Assembly (NCBI RefSeq): GCF_002847285.1
Contig: NZ_CP025407.1
Location: forward strand, 2,792,501 to 2,856,500
DNA: 64,000 bases
Reading direction: 5' to 3'
Origin: Streptomyces sp. CMB-StM0423
Lineage (GTDB): Bacteria; Actinomycetota; Actinomycetes; Streptomycetales; Streptomycetaceae
Below, one piece after another: positions 18,670-30,036 of this stretch. The position numbers and the translations under genes are program-made. The notes under the pieces are model-generated. The model saw only the letters and a program-made list of their open reading frames with translations, made no database searches and was not told the DNA's origin. The stretch's first letter is position 1. Each line of letters opens with the position of its first letter.

Positions 18670-18982
18670 CGGCAGGCGGACGCCCACGCCGCCCTTGGCC
18701 CTCCTCCACTGCGCCACCGGCGACACGGCCGCGGCAACCGACCACGCCGAACTCGCCCTGGCCACGGCCCGCGCACTGAACCTCCCCCGCACGGCCCACC
18801 GCCCCCCGACGGCCCTGGCGGCGACAGCCCACGCCACGAACACCCCCGACGGGGCCACCCGCCACGCGGCCGAAGCCCACCGCACCGAACAGCAAACGGG
18901 CTACCACCCGACCCCGAATCCCGCCCCCGGGAAGGCGGTTCGGCGGTTCCCGTACGGGGCGGTGGTGATTACCCGTGATTAG
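18670..18982 (+). pseudogene. 5'-truncated and frameshifted TPR remnant (AfsR/LuxR-type regulator tail)
   Basis: Reading RQADAHAAL, then after a one-base shift near 18694 ALLHCATGDTAAATDHAELA and further Ala-rich helices, gives the last tetratricopeptide-like repeats of a large regulator (SARP/AfsR or AAA-LuxR type). Removing one T in CTTGG at 18694-18698 restores the frame. There is no start codon or ribosome site, and nothing upstream belongs to such a protein. The tail after about 18925 looks neutral. Confidence 0.45.
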
Positions 18983-19139
18983 CTTGCGGGTTGCCTTGAC
19001 GGCCTTCGGAGGGTGGCGGCACAGTCCCGGTAATACGCATTAGCCGCCGCCCTTTTCGGTCCCGCTCCCGGGCTCGTGCGTATGAGCAGTACGCGTCGCG
19101 CGCAGCCGCGCCACCCCCGCAGCCGACAGAGGAGCCCCC

Positions 19140-20147
19140 ATGACACTCGACCGCCGCCGCTTCCTGCGCACCGCCTCCGCCGCGTCCGCCGCCACCGCCG
19201 GCGGCGGCCTGCTCGCGCTCGGCGGGGCCGGTGCCGCCCCGGCGGCCGCCGCCCCCGGGGCGTTCCCCGACTACCGGTACGTGCGCACGCTGCTGGTCCC
19301 CGGGCAGCTCTCGTACAACCCCAGCGGCGAGATCATCTTCCCCTGCGTCCGCGGCGTCTACGACCGCCTCTCCGCCCCGCGCGGCCGCTACTACCTCTAC
19401 TACGCCCCCCACGAGAACCCCGGCGGCATCTGCCTCGCCTACGGCGACTCCCTGGAGGGGCCCTTCACCGAGTACCCGCGCAACCCGATCGTCGGTAACG
19501 TCTGGTCCCCGCACTACAGCGTCAGCCACGTCTCCTCCCCCCACGTCATGTGGCACGCCGGCCGCCGCGAGCTGTGGCTCTACTTCCACGGCGAGAACAA
19601 CACCACCCGCCTCGCCCGCTCCAAGGACGGCATCGCCTTCACGTACGACAAGACCGTGCTGACCACCGCGATGCTCCCGGCCGGCACCACCGAGACCTCC
19701 TACGCCCGCGTCTTCCCGTACGAACTCCCGGGCCGCGGCGCCCACTACGTCATGCTCTTCATGCGCAACGACCGCTCCAACCACCGCGACATCGGCTGGG
19801 GCTGGTCGGCCGACGGCCGCACCTGGACGTTCGACCCCGCGCCGCTGATCGACCACGCCGCCGTCGGCGCCTCCGACGTCTCCGGCGCGCATCTGCTGGA
19901 GCGGGGCGGCAGCGCGTACGTCGTCTACCACACCGACAAGGGCAGCGGCGGGAACATCCTGATCACCGAGGTCGGCGCCGACTTCTCCCGCCGCAACCAC
20001 CTCGGCGTCTTCTACGACTCCCGCACCACGGGCCCCGAGAACGGCCGCGCGGCGGCCCCGGCGTTCGGCACCGACCGCGGCGTGCCGTACATGATCTACG
20101 AGGCCGGCGAACGCCTCTCCGGCGTCATCGCCATGGCCCGCGGCTGA
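19140..20147 (+). CDS. Tat-exported five-bladed beta-propeller protein (GH43/GH32-like fold)
   Basis: 335 residues. MTLDRRRFLRTASAASAATAGGG is a Tat signal with a twin-arginine motif, followed by an Ala-rich cleavage region near 35-40. GAGGAG lies 5 nt before the ATG. The mature part has repeated strands with short Trp/Asp motifs (YYLYYAPHE, ELWLYFHGENN, HYVMLFMRND, SAYVVYHTD), typical of propeller glycosidases that act on plant or microbial glycans. Catalytic residues cannot be placed safely, so glycosidase activity is inference. The gene stands alone. A TTGACG at 18996 is the only promoter-like word upstream. Confidence 0.7.
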   Translation: MTLDRRRFLRTASAASAATAGGGLLALGGAGAAPAAAAPGAFPDYRYVRTLLVPGQLSYNPSGEIIFPCVRGVYDRLSAPRGRYYLYYAPHENPGGICLAYGDSLEGPFTEYPRNPIVGNVWSPHYSVSHVSSPHVMWHAGRRELWLYFHGENNTTRLARSKDGIAFTYDKTVLTTAMLPAGTTETSYARVFPYELPGRGAHYVMLFMRNDRSNHRDIGWGWSADGRTWTFDPAPLIDHAAVGASDVSGAHLLERGGSAYVVYHTDKGSGGNILITEVGADFSRRNHLGVFYDSRTTGPENGRAAAPAFGTDRGVPYMIYEAGERLSGVIAMARG

Positions 20148-20340
20148 CCCCCGGCGGCGGCGGGGCCGCCCCGGACCGGCGGCCGCTGTCCCCCGCGCGA
20201 GCTACGCGCAGGTGTCCTCCCTGCGGTGACGATTCCGGGGCCGCCAGGTCCCTAGCGTTCTGGGCAACCGGAGTGCGGCCGGCCTGCCGGCAGGCCCGGC
20301 CCGCCGACTCCGCCCGGATTCCCGCTCATTGGAGGACATC

Positions 20341-21273
20341 GTGTTCCGCAGCATCCGCAGCAACGGCACCGCGACGGCACTGGTCTGGCTGTGCTGTACG
20401 GCGGCCGGCGCAGGACTCGTCGGCTGCTCGGACTCCTCGGACACCGAAGACGCCGACGCCGCGGGCGGTGCGTCCGCCGCCGCCCAGGAGCGTACGGCCG
20501 ACGAGGACCTGCTCACCGGCACCGAGAAGATCGACGTCGGCGGGCAGTCGGTCAACGTCTCCTGCTCCGGCAGCCCCGCGGCGGGCCGGCCGGTGGTCGT
20601 CCTGCTCTCCGGGGGCGGCGACGACCTGACGAAGCTGGCCGGCATCCAGAAGACGCTGAGCGCCGGGGACCGCGTCTGCTCGTACGACCGGCTGGGCCAG
20701 GGCGCCAGCGACAAGCCCGCGGGGCCGCAGACGATCGAGAGCACGGGGAAGGTGCTGACCGGGGTGATCGAGCAGGTCGCGGGCGACCGGCCGGTGGTGC
20801 TGGCGGGGCACTCGCTGGGCGGGCTGATCTCCGCGCGGTACGCGCCCGACCACACCGACCGGGTCAAGGGGCTGGTCCTCATGGACGCCACCTCGCCGAC
20901 GCAGAACGCCGACCTGGCCCGTGAGATCCCCGACTCCGCGACCGGCCCGGCGGTCGAACTGCGCGAGCAGACCCTCGCGATCCTCGGCGGGAAGGGGCCG
21001 GAGAAGCTGACGGTGACGGACGGGGAGGTGCGGTCCGCGGGGGACATCCCGGTCGAGGTGATCAGGCACGGGAAGGAGTACCTGGCCACGGTGCCGGAGT
21101 ACGGGCAGGGGCTGGAGCGGGCGTGGCTCGGGGGGCAGCGCAAGTGGCTGGCGCTGTCGGAGCGGAGCGAGCTGAGCACGGCGGAGAACAGCGAGCACTA
21201 CATCTATGCGGACGAGCCGGAGGTGGCCGTACGCGCGATCCGGAAGGTCGCGGACCAGGCCGCCCAGGACTAG
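20341..21273 (+). CDS. Lipoprotein alpha/beta hydrolase
   Basis: 310 residues from GTG 20341, preceded by GGAGG at 5 nt spacing. Residues 11-29 form a lipoprotein signal ending LVGC with Cys29 as the lipidated residue, so the enzyme is tethered outside the membrane. The hydrolase core has RPVVVLLSGGGDD, CSYDRLGQGASDKP, the nucleophile elbow VVLAGHSLGGLISARY and a C-terminal His in NSEHYIYADEPE. Substrate unknown; esterase or peptidase-like roles are possible. It is followed at about 200 bp by a two-component system that may or may not be related. Confidence 0.82.
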   Translation: MFRSIRSNGTATALVWLCCTAAGAGLVGCSDSSDTEDADAAGGASAAAQERTADEDLLTGTEKIDVGGQSVNVSCSGSPAAGRPVVVLLSGGGDDLTKLAGIQKTLSAGDRVCSYDRLGQGASDKPAGPQTIESTGKVLTGVIEQVAGDRPVVLAGHSLGGLISARYAPDHTDRVKGLVLMDATSPTQNADLAREIPDSATGPAVELREQTLAILGGKGPEKLTVTDGEVRSAGDIPVEVIRHGKEYLATVPEYGQGLERAWLGGQRKWLALSERSELSTAENSEHYIYADEPEVAVRAIRKVADQAAQD

Positions 21274-21466
21274 GCGCGGGTACGGAGCGGGGGGGCGGAC
21301 GGTGCCGGTCATGCCGGGAGCACGGGGCGGCGGCTCACCCAACGGCGGGCCGCCCGCCGGCCGCCCGCCCCCCGCCGGCTCGCGCACCGGCCCGCCCCCG
21401 GGCGGCCCGTCCGTCTGCCGCCCACCCGGCACCGGCCCGTCCCCCGGCGGCCCCTCGCGCCGCCGC

Positions 21467-21478
21467 TACACTCCACCG
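21467..21478 (+). promoter_or_regulatory. -10 element placing a leaderless start for the histidine kinase
   Basis: TACACT at 21467-21472 lies 6 nt before GTG 21479. Transcription would then begin at or next to the start codon, a common arrangement in streptomycetes, and there is no Shine-Dalgarno site. No good -35 word is visible. Confidence 0.4.
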
Positions 21479-24284
<2,806 letters not shown>

Positions 24285-24302
24285 TCACTCCCCGCGGCCG
24301 GC

Positions 24303-25049
24303 TCACGCCACCGCGTCGATCAGCATGAACGCGGCCACCGCGAGCAGCGCGACGGCGAAGATCCGCTGAAGCGCGTCCCCGGAGACCCGGGCGGCGAGCC
24401 GCTTGCCGCCGGCCGCGGCGAGGACCGCGGCGCCGGTGAAGGGGCCGACGACCGCCCAGTCGAGGTCCGCGACGGTGCCGGCGCGGGTGGCAAGCGCGGC
24501 GAGCGCGTTGACGGTGATGACGAGCAGGCTGGTGCCGACCGCCGCCTTCATCCGCATGCCCAGCACCCCGACCAGCGCCGGTACGGCGAGGAAGCCGCCG
24601 CCGACGCCGACGAACCCCGTGACCCCGCCGAGCCCGGCCCCGGCCGCGGCGGCACGGCCGGGGCGTACCGCGGGAATGGCCTCCGCGCGCCGGCGACAGC
24701 GCAGCATGCACACCGCGGCTGCTCCCGCGACCACAGCGAAGGCCGCGGTCAGCACCGCGCCGGGCACGTGGCCCGCGAGCGCCCCGCCGAGCATCGCGGG
24801 GGCGGCTCCGGCCGCCGCGAAGAGCAGGCCCGTACGCCACCGCACGTGGCCCTCGCGGGCGTGGGCGGCGAGCGCCGTGGCCGAGGTGAGGGCGACGATG
24901 ACCAGGGCGGCGGAGGTCGCGGCCACGGGGCCGAAACCGAACAGGTAGATCAGCGCGGGCACGGCCAGGACGCTGCCGCCGCCGCCGAGCGCGCCGAGGG
25001 CGACGCCGATGAGCGCGCCGGCGGCGAGGGCGAGTATGACCGCGGTCAC
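24303..25049 (-). CDS. TauE/SafE-family sulphite or organosulphonate exporter
   Basis: 248 residues starting at GTG 25049; a longer frame upstream overlaps the preceding gene and has charged, low-complexity sequence not seen in the family. About eight hydrophobic helices are present, with the internal duplication GALGGGGSVLAVPALIYLFG (about 13) and GFVGVGGGFLAVPALVGVLG (about 140) that marks this family. It would remove sulphite or thiosulphate made by persulphide oxidation. It lies 70 bp after the MBL-rhodanese gene on the same strand, so the two are probably one transcript. Confidence 0.85.
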   Translation of the reverse strand: MTAVILALAAGALIGVALGALGGGGSVLAVPALIYLFGFGPVAATSAALVIVALTSATALAAHAREGHVRWRTGLLFAAAGAAPAMLGGALAGHVPGAVLTAAFAVVAGAAAVCMLRCRRRAEAIPAVRPGRAAAAGAGLGGVTGFVGVGGGFLAVPALVGVLGMRMKAAVGTSLLVITVNALAALATRAGTVADLDWAVVGPFTGAAVLAAAGGKRLAARVSGDALQRIFAVALLAVAAFMLIDAVA

Positions 25050-25119
25050 GGGACGGCGCCGGTGGGGTGGGTCCCGTACGCCGGACAGCCGCCGGGGCGT
25101 ATCGGGCGCCGGCGGGCGG

Positions 25120-26481
25120 TCACCGGGCGGTCCGTACCGGAAGGCCCGCCTCGGCGGCGGCGTCGAAGGAGTCGTCGACGGCGACGACGTCGCGGCCCGC
25201 CGCGTCCAGGAGGGAGGCGGCGATGGCGGCGCGCATGCCGCCCGCGCAGTGCACCCATACCTCACCGGCGGGGACCTCGGCCAGGCGGCCGGGCAGGGTG
25301 TGGATGGGGATGTGGACGGAGCCCTCGACGTGCCCGGCGGCGCGGCGCTCCGCGGCGCGGCGTACGTCCAGGACGACGGCGCCGGCCGCCTTCCCCGCCA
25401 GGTCGGCGAAGGTGGCGCGGGGGAAGGAGGCCGGGGTCTCCCCGTCGCGTACCCAGTCGGCGGGCGTGCCGGTGGCCGCGGCGGCGGGGCGGTCGATGCC
25501 GACCCGTACCAGCTCGCGCTGGGCGTCGGCGAGCTGCGCGGCGGACTCGGCGAGCAGGGTGACGGGCTTGCCCCAGGGGATGAGCCAGGCGAGATACGTG
25601 GCGAGCTGCCCGGCGGCCTCGAAGTTGAGCGAGCCGGAGACGTGCCCCTCGGCGAAGGCGACCCGGTTGCGCAGGTCGACGACCCACTCCCCCGCGGCGA
25701 GCCGCTCGGCGATCTCCCCGGCCGCGGCGCGCGCGGGCGGGGTGAGGTCGACGGGGGCGGGGCCGGCGGTGTTGGCGGGGCTCATGTGGACGTAGTACGC
25801 GGGGGTGTCGTCGAGCCCGGCGAGCAGGTCGGCGACGAAGGTGTCGACGTCGCGGGTGAGGGCGTCGTTGACGGCCTTCTCCCGGCCGATGGTGGTGTCG
25901 CTGCCGCTCGCCTGCGCGGAGGAGCAGAAGCTGCCGAACCCGTGGGTGGGCAGCACGGCGGTCTCCTCGGGCAGCTCGTCGGCGAGGCGCCGCGCGGAGG
26001 CGTGCTGCGCCCGGGCCAGGCCCTCGGTGAGCCGGGGCTCGACCAGGTCGGGGCGCCCGACGGTGCCGATGAGCAGCGACCCCCCGCTGAACACGGCGAC
26101 GGCGGTGCCGTCCTCCTCCAGCACGTACGAGGTGTGGTGGGGGGTGTGCCCGGGGGTGGCCAGCGCCCGCAGGGCGAGGCGGCCGTCGATCTCCGTACGG
26201 TCCCCGTCGCGCACGGGTACGCGCCGGAAGGAGACGCGGGCGCCGGCGGGCACGAGGTACGCGGCCCCGGTGACCCGCGCCAGCTCCAGACCCCCGGTGA
26301 CGTAGTCGTTGTGCACGTGCGTCTCGACGACGTACGGGATCCGCACCCCGCGCCGCGCGGCGGCGGCGATCACGCGGTCGATGTCGCGCGGCGGGTCGAC
26401 GGCGACGGCGGTGTGCTCACCGCCGGCGAGATAGCTGCGGTTGCCGAGCCCCGGCACCTCGATCGTGTCGACGAAGAACAC
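25120..26481 (-). CDS. MBL-fold persulphide-dioxygenase-like protein fused to two rhodanese domains
   Basis: 453 residues; GTG 26481 has GGGAG 6 nt upstream. The N-terminal metallo-beta-lactamase domain (1-230) has THVHNDYVTGG (His55, His57, Asp59) and PGHTPHHTSY. The Asp iron ligand of ETHE1-type dioxygenases, expected in an F-[ST]-G-D context, is Gly here (FSGGSLLIG). A first rhodanese domain (about 255-345) has no active Cys, and the second (about 355-450) has WVHCAGGMR with the active Cys. The layout matches CstB, which oxidises low-molecular-weight persulphides. The lost Asp makes dioxygenase activity uncertain, though I recall the same change in other actinobacterial members. Confidence 0.85.
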   Translation of the reverse strand: MFFVDTIEVPGLGNRSYLAGGEHTAVAVDPPRDIDRVIAAAARRGVRIPYVVETHVHNDYVTGGLELARVTGAAYLVPAGARVSFRRVPVRDGDRTEIDGRLALRALATPGHTPHHTSYVLEEDGTAVAVFSGGSLLIGTVGRPDLVEPRLTEGLARAQHASARRLADELPEETAVLPTHGFGSFCSSAQASGSDTTIGREKAVNDALTRDVDTFVADLLAGLDDTPAYYVHMSPANTAGPAPVDLTPPARAAAGEIAERLAAGEWVVDLRNRVAFAEGHVSGSLNFEAAGQLATYLAWLIPWGKPVTLLAESAAQLADAQRELVRVGIDRPAAAATGTPADWVRDGETPASFPRATFADLAGKAAGAVVLDVRRAAERRAAGHVEGSVHIPIHTLPGRLAEVPAGEVWVHCAGGMRAAIAASLLDAAGRDVVAVDDSFDAAAEAGLPVRTAR

Positions 26482-26505
26482 GACGTACTCCCTTCCAGTG
26501 GCTAA

Positions 26506-26555
26506 TTACCCCGGGGGGTATATGAGCGACCGTAGCACAATTACCCGGGGGGTAT
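26506..26555. promoter_or_regulatory. Two CstR/CsoR-type operators between the MBL-rhodanese and DUF302 genes
   Basis: TACCC...GGGTA arms occur at 26507-26520 (4-bp centre) and 26542-26554 (3-bp centre). Both sit upstream of the minus-strand MBL-rhodanese gene and of the plus-strand DUF302 gene. With the site at 23962 they define one regulon. Confidence 0.7.
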
Positions 26556-26669
26556 TTTGGGAAGCGGGAAGCGGGGAGCACCCGGGAGAACCGCCAGACG
26601 AGACCGCGCGGGCGCCCGGACACCGCCCCTCGTCCCACGCGCCGACCACCGGAAGGACAGCCGACCGCC

Positions 26670-27092
26670 ATGCGCTACGACCGCACCGTGCACCTCGACA
26701 CCGACTTCACCACCGCCGTCGCCCACACCCGCGACGCCCTCGCGGCGCAGGGCTTCGGCATCCTCACCGAGATCGACGTCACCGCCACCCTGAAGGCGAA
26801 GCTCGACCACGACATGGAGGACTACGTCATCCTCGGCGCCTGCAACCCGCCCCTCGCCCGCCGCGCCCTGGACACCGACCGCTCCATCGGCCTGCTGCTC
26901 CCCTGCAACGTCGTCGTCCGCCGCGACGGCAACCGGACCGCCGTGCAGGCCCTCGACCCCGGCACGATGGTCACCCTCACCGGACTCGACGCGCTGCGCC
27001 CGGTCGCCGAGGAGGCAACCGAACGCCTCGACGCGGCGCTCGCCGCGCTCGCCGCGCTCGCCGCGCCTACCGCGGCCGGGGAGACGGACTGA
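26670..27092 (+). CDS. DUF302 family protein of the sulphur module
   Basis: 140 residues, cytoplasmic. MRYDRTVHLDTDFTTAVAHT, GFGILTEIDVTATLKAKLD and YVILGACNPPLARRALDTD are the conserved DUF302 stretches. The biochemical role of the family is not known to me. It often accompanies persulphide-handling genes, and here it shares two TACCC/GGGTA operators with the divergent MBL-rhodanese gene. An Ala-rich tail (ALAALAALAAP) follows the domain. Its 3' end overlaps the convergent SDR gene by 26 bp. Confidence 0.8.
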   Translation: MRYDRTVHLDTDFTTAVAHTRDALAAQGFGILTEIDVTATLKAKLDHDMEDYVILGACNPPLARRALDTDRSIGLLLPCNVVVRRDGNRTAVQALDPGTMVTLTGLDALRPVAEEATERLDAALAALAALAAPTAAGETD

Positions 27093-28596
27093 CGCGCGCC
27101 TCCCTGGCGGCGGCCCGGGTGATGTTGCGGGCCATGCCGCCGAAGACGACGTGGTGGAAGGGGAACACCGACCACCAGTAGGCGTGCCCGAGGAGGCCAC
27201 GGGGGTGGAACAGGGCGCGCTGCCGGTACCGGGTACGGCCCGCGGCATCCTGCTCGGCGTACATCTCCAGCCACGCCAGCCCCGGCATCCGCATCTCCGC
27301 CCGGAGCCGCAGCAGGCGGCCGGGCTCGATCTCCTCGACGCGCCAGAAGTCCAGCGAGTCGCCGGCCCGCAGCCGCGCGGCGTCGCGCCGCCCGCGGCGC
27401 AGGCCGACGCCGCCGGCGAACCGGTCGAGCCAGCCCCTGACCGCCCAGGCCAGCGGGAAGGAGTACCAGCCGTTGTCCCCGCCGATGCCCTCGATCACCT
27501 TCCAGAGCACGTCGGGGGGTACGTCGACGGAGAGCCGGCGTTCGTCCTCGTAGAGGCTGCCGCCCGCCCAGTCCGGGTCGGTGGGCAGCGGGTCGCTGGG
27601 CGCACCGGGCACGGCGGCGGACGACCACCGGGTGGCGACCCGCGCCTCGCCCACCCGGCGCAGCGCCAGGGCCAGCGCCTCGTCGAACGGCAGCGGGCGC
27701 CCCGGCAGGTCGGGCACGTACCGGGCGATGTCGTGCTCGCGGCAGACGACCTCGTGGCGCAGCGACTCGGTGAGGGGCCGGGCGATGGCGGCGGGAACGG
27801 GGGTGACGAGCCCGATCCAGTGGCTGGACAGCCGCGGGGTGAGGACCGGCACCAGAAGGATGAGCCGCTTGTGCAGCCCCGCCGTAGCGGCGTAGCCCCG
27901 CATCATCTCCCGGTACGTCATGACGTCGGGCCCGCCGATGTCGAAGGCCCGGTCGACGTCCGGCGGCATGGCGGCGGAGCCGACCAGGTAGCGGAGCACG
28001 TCGCGGACGCCGATGGGCTGGGTGCGTGTGTTCACCCAGCGGGGGGTGACCATGACCGGCAACCGCTCGGTCAGATAGCGCAGCATCTCGAACGACGCCG
28101 ACCCCGAACCGATCACGACCGCGGCCCGCAGCACGGTGGCGGGCACCGCCCCCTCCAGAAAGATCCGCCCGACCTCGGCCCGGGACCGCAGGTGCGGAGA
28201 CAGGGACGCCTCCGGCACCCCCCGCGGCGTAAGGCCGCCCAGATACACGATCCGCCGCACCCCGGCGGCATCCGCCTGCCGGGCGAAGACACGGGCCGCC
28301 CGCCGGTCGGTCTCCTCGAACCCACCGCCGGAGCCGAGGGCGTGCACCAGGTAGTACGCGACGTCCATCCCGCGCAGGGCGGCCGCTACGGACTCCTCGT
28401 CCGTGACGTCCCCGCGTACGACCTCGACGTCCCCGGCCCAGGGGTGATCGCGGAGCTTGCCGGGCGTACGGGCCAGACACCGCACCCGGTACCCGGCCGC
28501 GAGCAACTCGGGCACGAGCCGGCCGCCGATGTATCCGGACGCCCCGGTGACCAGACAATTCAGCGGTTCGGAGGCGAGCTGGCCATCGGCGTCCAT
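27067..28596 (-). CDS. SDR-type NAD(P)-binding protein fused to DUF2867 domain
   Basis: 509 residues from ATG 28596 with AAGGA 7 nt upstream; an in-frame ATG at 28650 has no site. Residues 10-320 are an atypical short-chain dehydrogenase with LVTGASGYIGGRLVPELL (dinucleotide motif) and the NAD(P)H-quinone-like pattern DVAYYLVHALG. Residues about 345-500 form the DUF2867 domain (WKVIEGIGGDNGWYSFPLAW, RYRQRALFHPRGLLGHAYWW). Family members are linked to quinone or flavin metabolism, but no substrate is known. It converges on the DUF302 gene and is not obviously part of the sulphur regulon. Confidence 0.8.
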   Translation of the reverse strand: MDADGQLASEPLNCLVTGASGYIGGRLVPELLAAGYRVRCLARTPGKLRDHPWAGDVEVVRGDVTDEESVAAALRGMDVAYYLVHALGSGGGFEETDRRAARVFARQADAAGVRRIVYLGGLTPRGVPEASLSPHLRSRAEVGRIFLEGAVPATVLRAAVVIGSGSASFEMLRYLTERLPVMVTPRWVNTRTQPIGVRDVLRYLVGSAAMPPDVDRAFDIGGPDVMTYREMMRGYAATAGLHKRLILLVPVLTPRLSSHWIGLVTPVPAAIARPLTESLRHEVVCREHDIARYVPDLPGRPLPFDEALALALRRVGEARVATRWSSAAVPGAPSDPLPTDPDWAGGSLYEDERRLSVDVPPDVLWKVIEGIGGDNGWYSFPLAWAVRGWLDRFAGGVGLRRGRRDAARLRAGDSLDFWRVEEIEPGRLLRLRAEMRMPGLAWLEMYAEQDAAGRTRYRQRALFHPRGLLGHAYWWSVFPFHHVVFGGMARNITRAAAREARVSPSPRPR

Positions 28597-28926
28597 GATC
28601 GATTCCTTCGGAGGGTCGGTCGTCACCGCGGGCGGGCAACACGGTTCCATGATCACGTCGGCGGGGCCACGGCGCGCGACGGCGCGGCCCGAACACCGGA
28701 CACCGATCCGGCCGGCCGACCGGCATGTAAACGCATCACCACCCGCCACTCCCTTTGTCGGAGACCGACGGGCAAATGAGCGCTTGCCCGGGTCTGGCGG
28801 CTGCACGACGTCAACTGGCCGCGACGCGGAGTCAATTATTCCGCGGGAATGCGTGACGGCCTTGCCGTCGAACACATGATCCCCCTAGCGTGGCTGCCCG
28901 TTCGAAAGGCGAACACCCGCTGCGCG
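28597..28926. other. Divergent intergenic region upstream of the riboswitch
   Basis: About 330 bp between the SDR start and the c-di-AMP aptamer. It should hold the promoters of both genes. I see TTGAC words on the minus strand near 28815-28835 but no confident -10 partner, and no gene. Confidence 0.4.
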
Positions 28927-29120
28927 CCGGACCGCCGAATCCTGCCCCCGGCGCCGCGGTACCTGCTGATCAGCTCGCACCGCCGGGCAGGAGCGGGGGA
29001 CCCACGGGTCCGGCCCCCGCCGGACCACGCCGTCCCTGCGACGGCTCGGGGTGAGGCCGCCGAAGCCGGCGGCCGGGCAGCTCCAGCCCGAACCCGACAG
29101 CTCACCTCGCAGGCGTCCGG
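28927..29120 (+). ncRNA. ydaO-type cyclic di-AMP riboswitch
   Basis: The segment ends 17 bp before the M23 peptidase start. It contains the conserved words of the actinobacterial ydaO/yuaA class: CCGAATCCTG (28935-28944), GGAGCGGGGGACCCA (about 28991-29005), GGGGTGA (29049-29055) and CCCGAACCCGACAGCTCACC (about 29087-29106). The outer helix pairs CCGGAC (28927-28932) with GTCCGG (29115-29120). In this group the element turns cell-wall hydrolase genes off when c-di-AMP is high. A LysM/M23 gene downstream is exactly the usual client. No separate expression platform is obvious, so control may act on transcription read-through. Confidence 0.85.
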
Positions 29121-29137
29121 AGAAAGAGGCCCGTACG

Positions 29138-29902
29138 ATGTCATCCCCTCACGGCCGCCACCGCGCCGCGCGCCGCCCCGGCAGCGCCCGCAAACTCGCC
29201 ACCCGCGCCTCCGCGGCGGGCGCCACCCTCGCCCTGCCGGTCATCGGCGCGTCCGCCGCCTTCGCGGCAGAGGACACCACCTACACCGTCGCCTCGGGCG
29301 ACACCCTCTCCGTCATCGCGGCGGAGCAGGACGTCGACGGCGGCTGGAAGACGCTGTACGAGAACAACAGATCCGTCATCGGCGAGGACCCGAACCTGAT
29401 CTCCCCCGGCATGGAACTCTCCCTGGACGGCCCCGCCGACGGCCCGGGCACCAACGCCGACAACGCCTCCTACGGCACCGCCACTGCCGCACCCGACCCG
29501 ACGGCCGTCATGCCGGTAGACGGCAGCACCCCCACGGCGGGCTACGAGGCGTCGGGCGCGAACTGGCAGAACGGCCACACCGGCCAGGACTGGTCCGTCC
29601 CGGTCGGCACGACGGTCAAGGCCGCGGCCAAGGGCACCGTCGTGGAAGCAGGCTGGGACGACTCCTTCGGCTACCAGATCGTCATCAGACACGGCGACGG
29701 GGACTACACCCACTACGCCCACCTCTCGCAGACAGACGTCTCCGAGGGCGCCGCGGTCGGCATGGGGGACCGCATCGCCCAATCCGGCGCCACGGGCAAC
29801 GTCACGGGCCCCCACCTGCACTTCGAGGTCCGCACGACACCGGACTACGGCTCGGCCAAGAACCCACTCACCTGGCTCGCAAACCACGGCGTAACAACCT
29901 GA
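29138..29902 (+). CDS. Secreted LysM-M23 peptidoglycan endopeptidase
   Basis: 254 residues from ATG 29138 with AGAGG 8 nt upstream. A long Sec signal ends near ASAAFAAED (about 45). A LysM domain follows (TYTVASGDTLSVIAAEQ...LISPGMELSL, about 48-98), then a linker. The M23/LytM domain (about 135-250) has the zinc ligands HTGQD and the terminal HLHF motif, so it should be active. It cuts peptide cross-bridges in the wall. Control by the c-di-AMP riboswitch directly upstream ties it to growth or germination state. Confidence 0.92.
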   Translation: MSSPHGRHRAARRPGSARKLATRASAAGATLALPVIGASAAFAAEDTTYTVASGDTLSVIAAEQDVDGGWKTLYENNRSVIGEDPNLISPGMELSLDGPADGPGTNADNASYGTATAAPDPTAVMPVDGSTPTAGYEASGANWQNGHTGQDWSVPVGTTVKAAAKGTVVEAGWDDSFGYQIVIRHGDGDYTHYAHLSQTDVSEGAAVGMGDRIAQSGATGNVTGPHLHFEVRTTPDYGSAKNPLTWLANHGVTT

Positions 29903-29918
29903 CACCATCCGGAACGGT

Positions 29919-29946
29919 TGGGGCGGGCCTCCAGGGGCCCGCCCCA
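29919..29946 (+). terminator. Hairpin after the M23 gene
   Basis: Perfect 11-bp stem (29919-29929 with 29936-29946), six-base loop, 17 bp past the stop codon. Confidence 0.7.
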
Positions 29947-30036
29947 CCTCGCCGCCTTTCCTGCTGACACCGGGCAGAATCTGCCATCAGCAGAAGGGGA
30001 GACCGCTCCGGCACCGGGACCAGCCATGCTGGGCGG

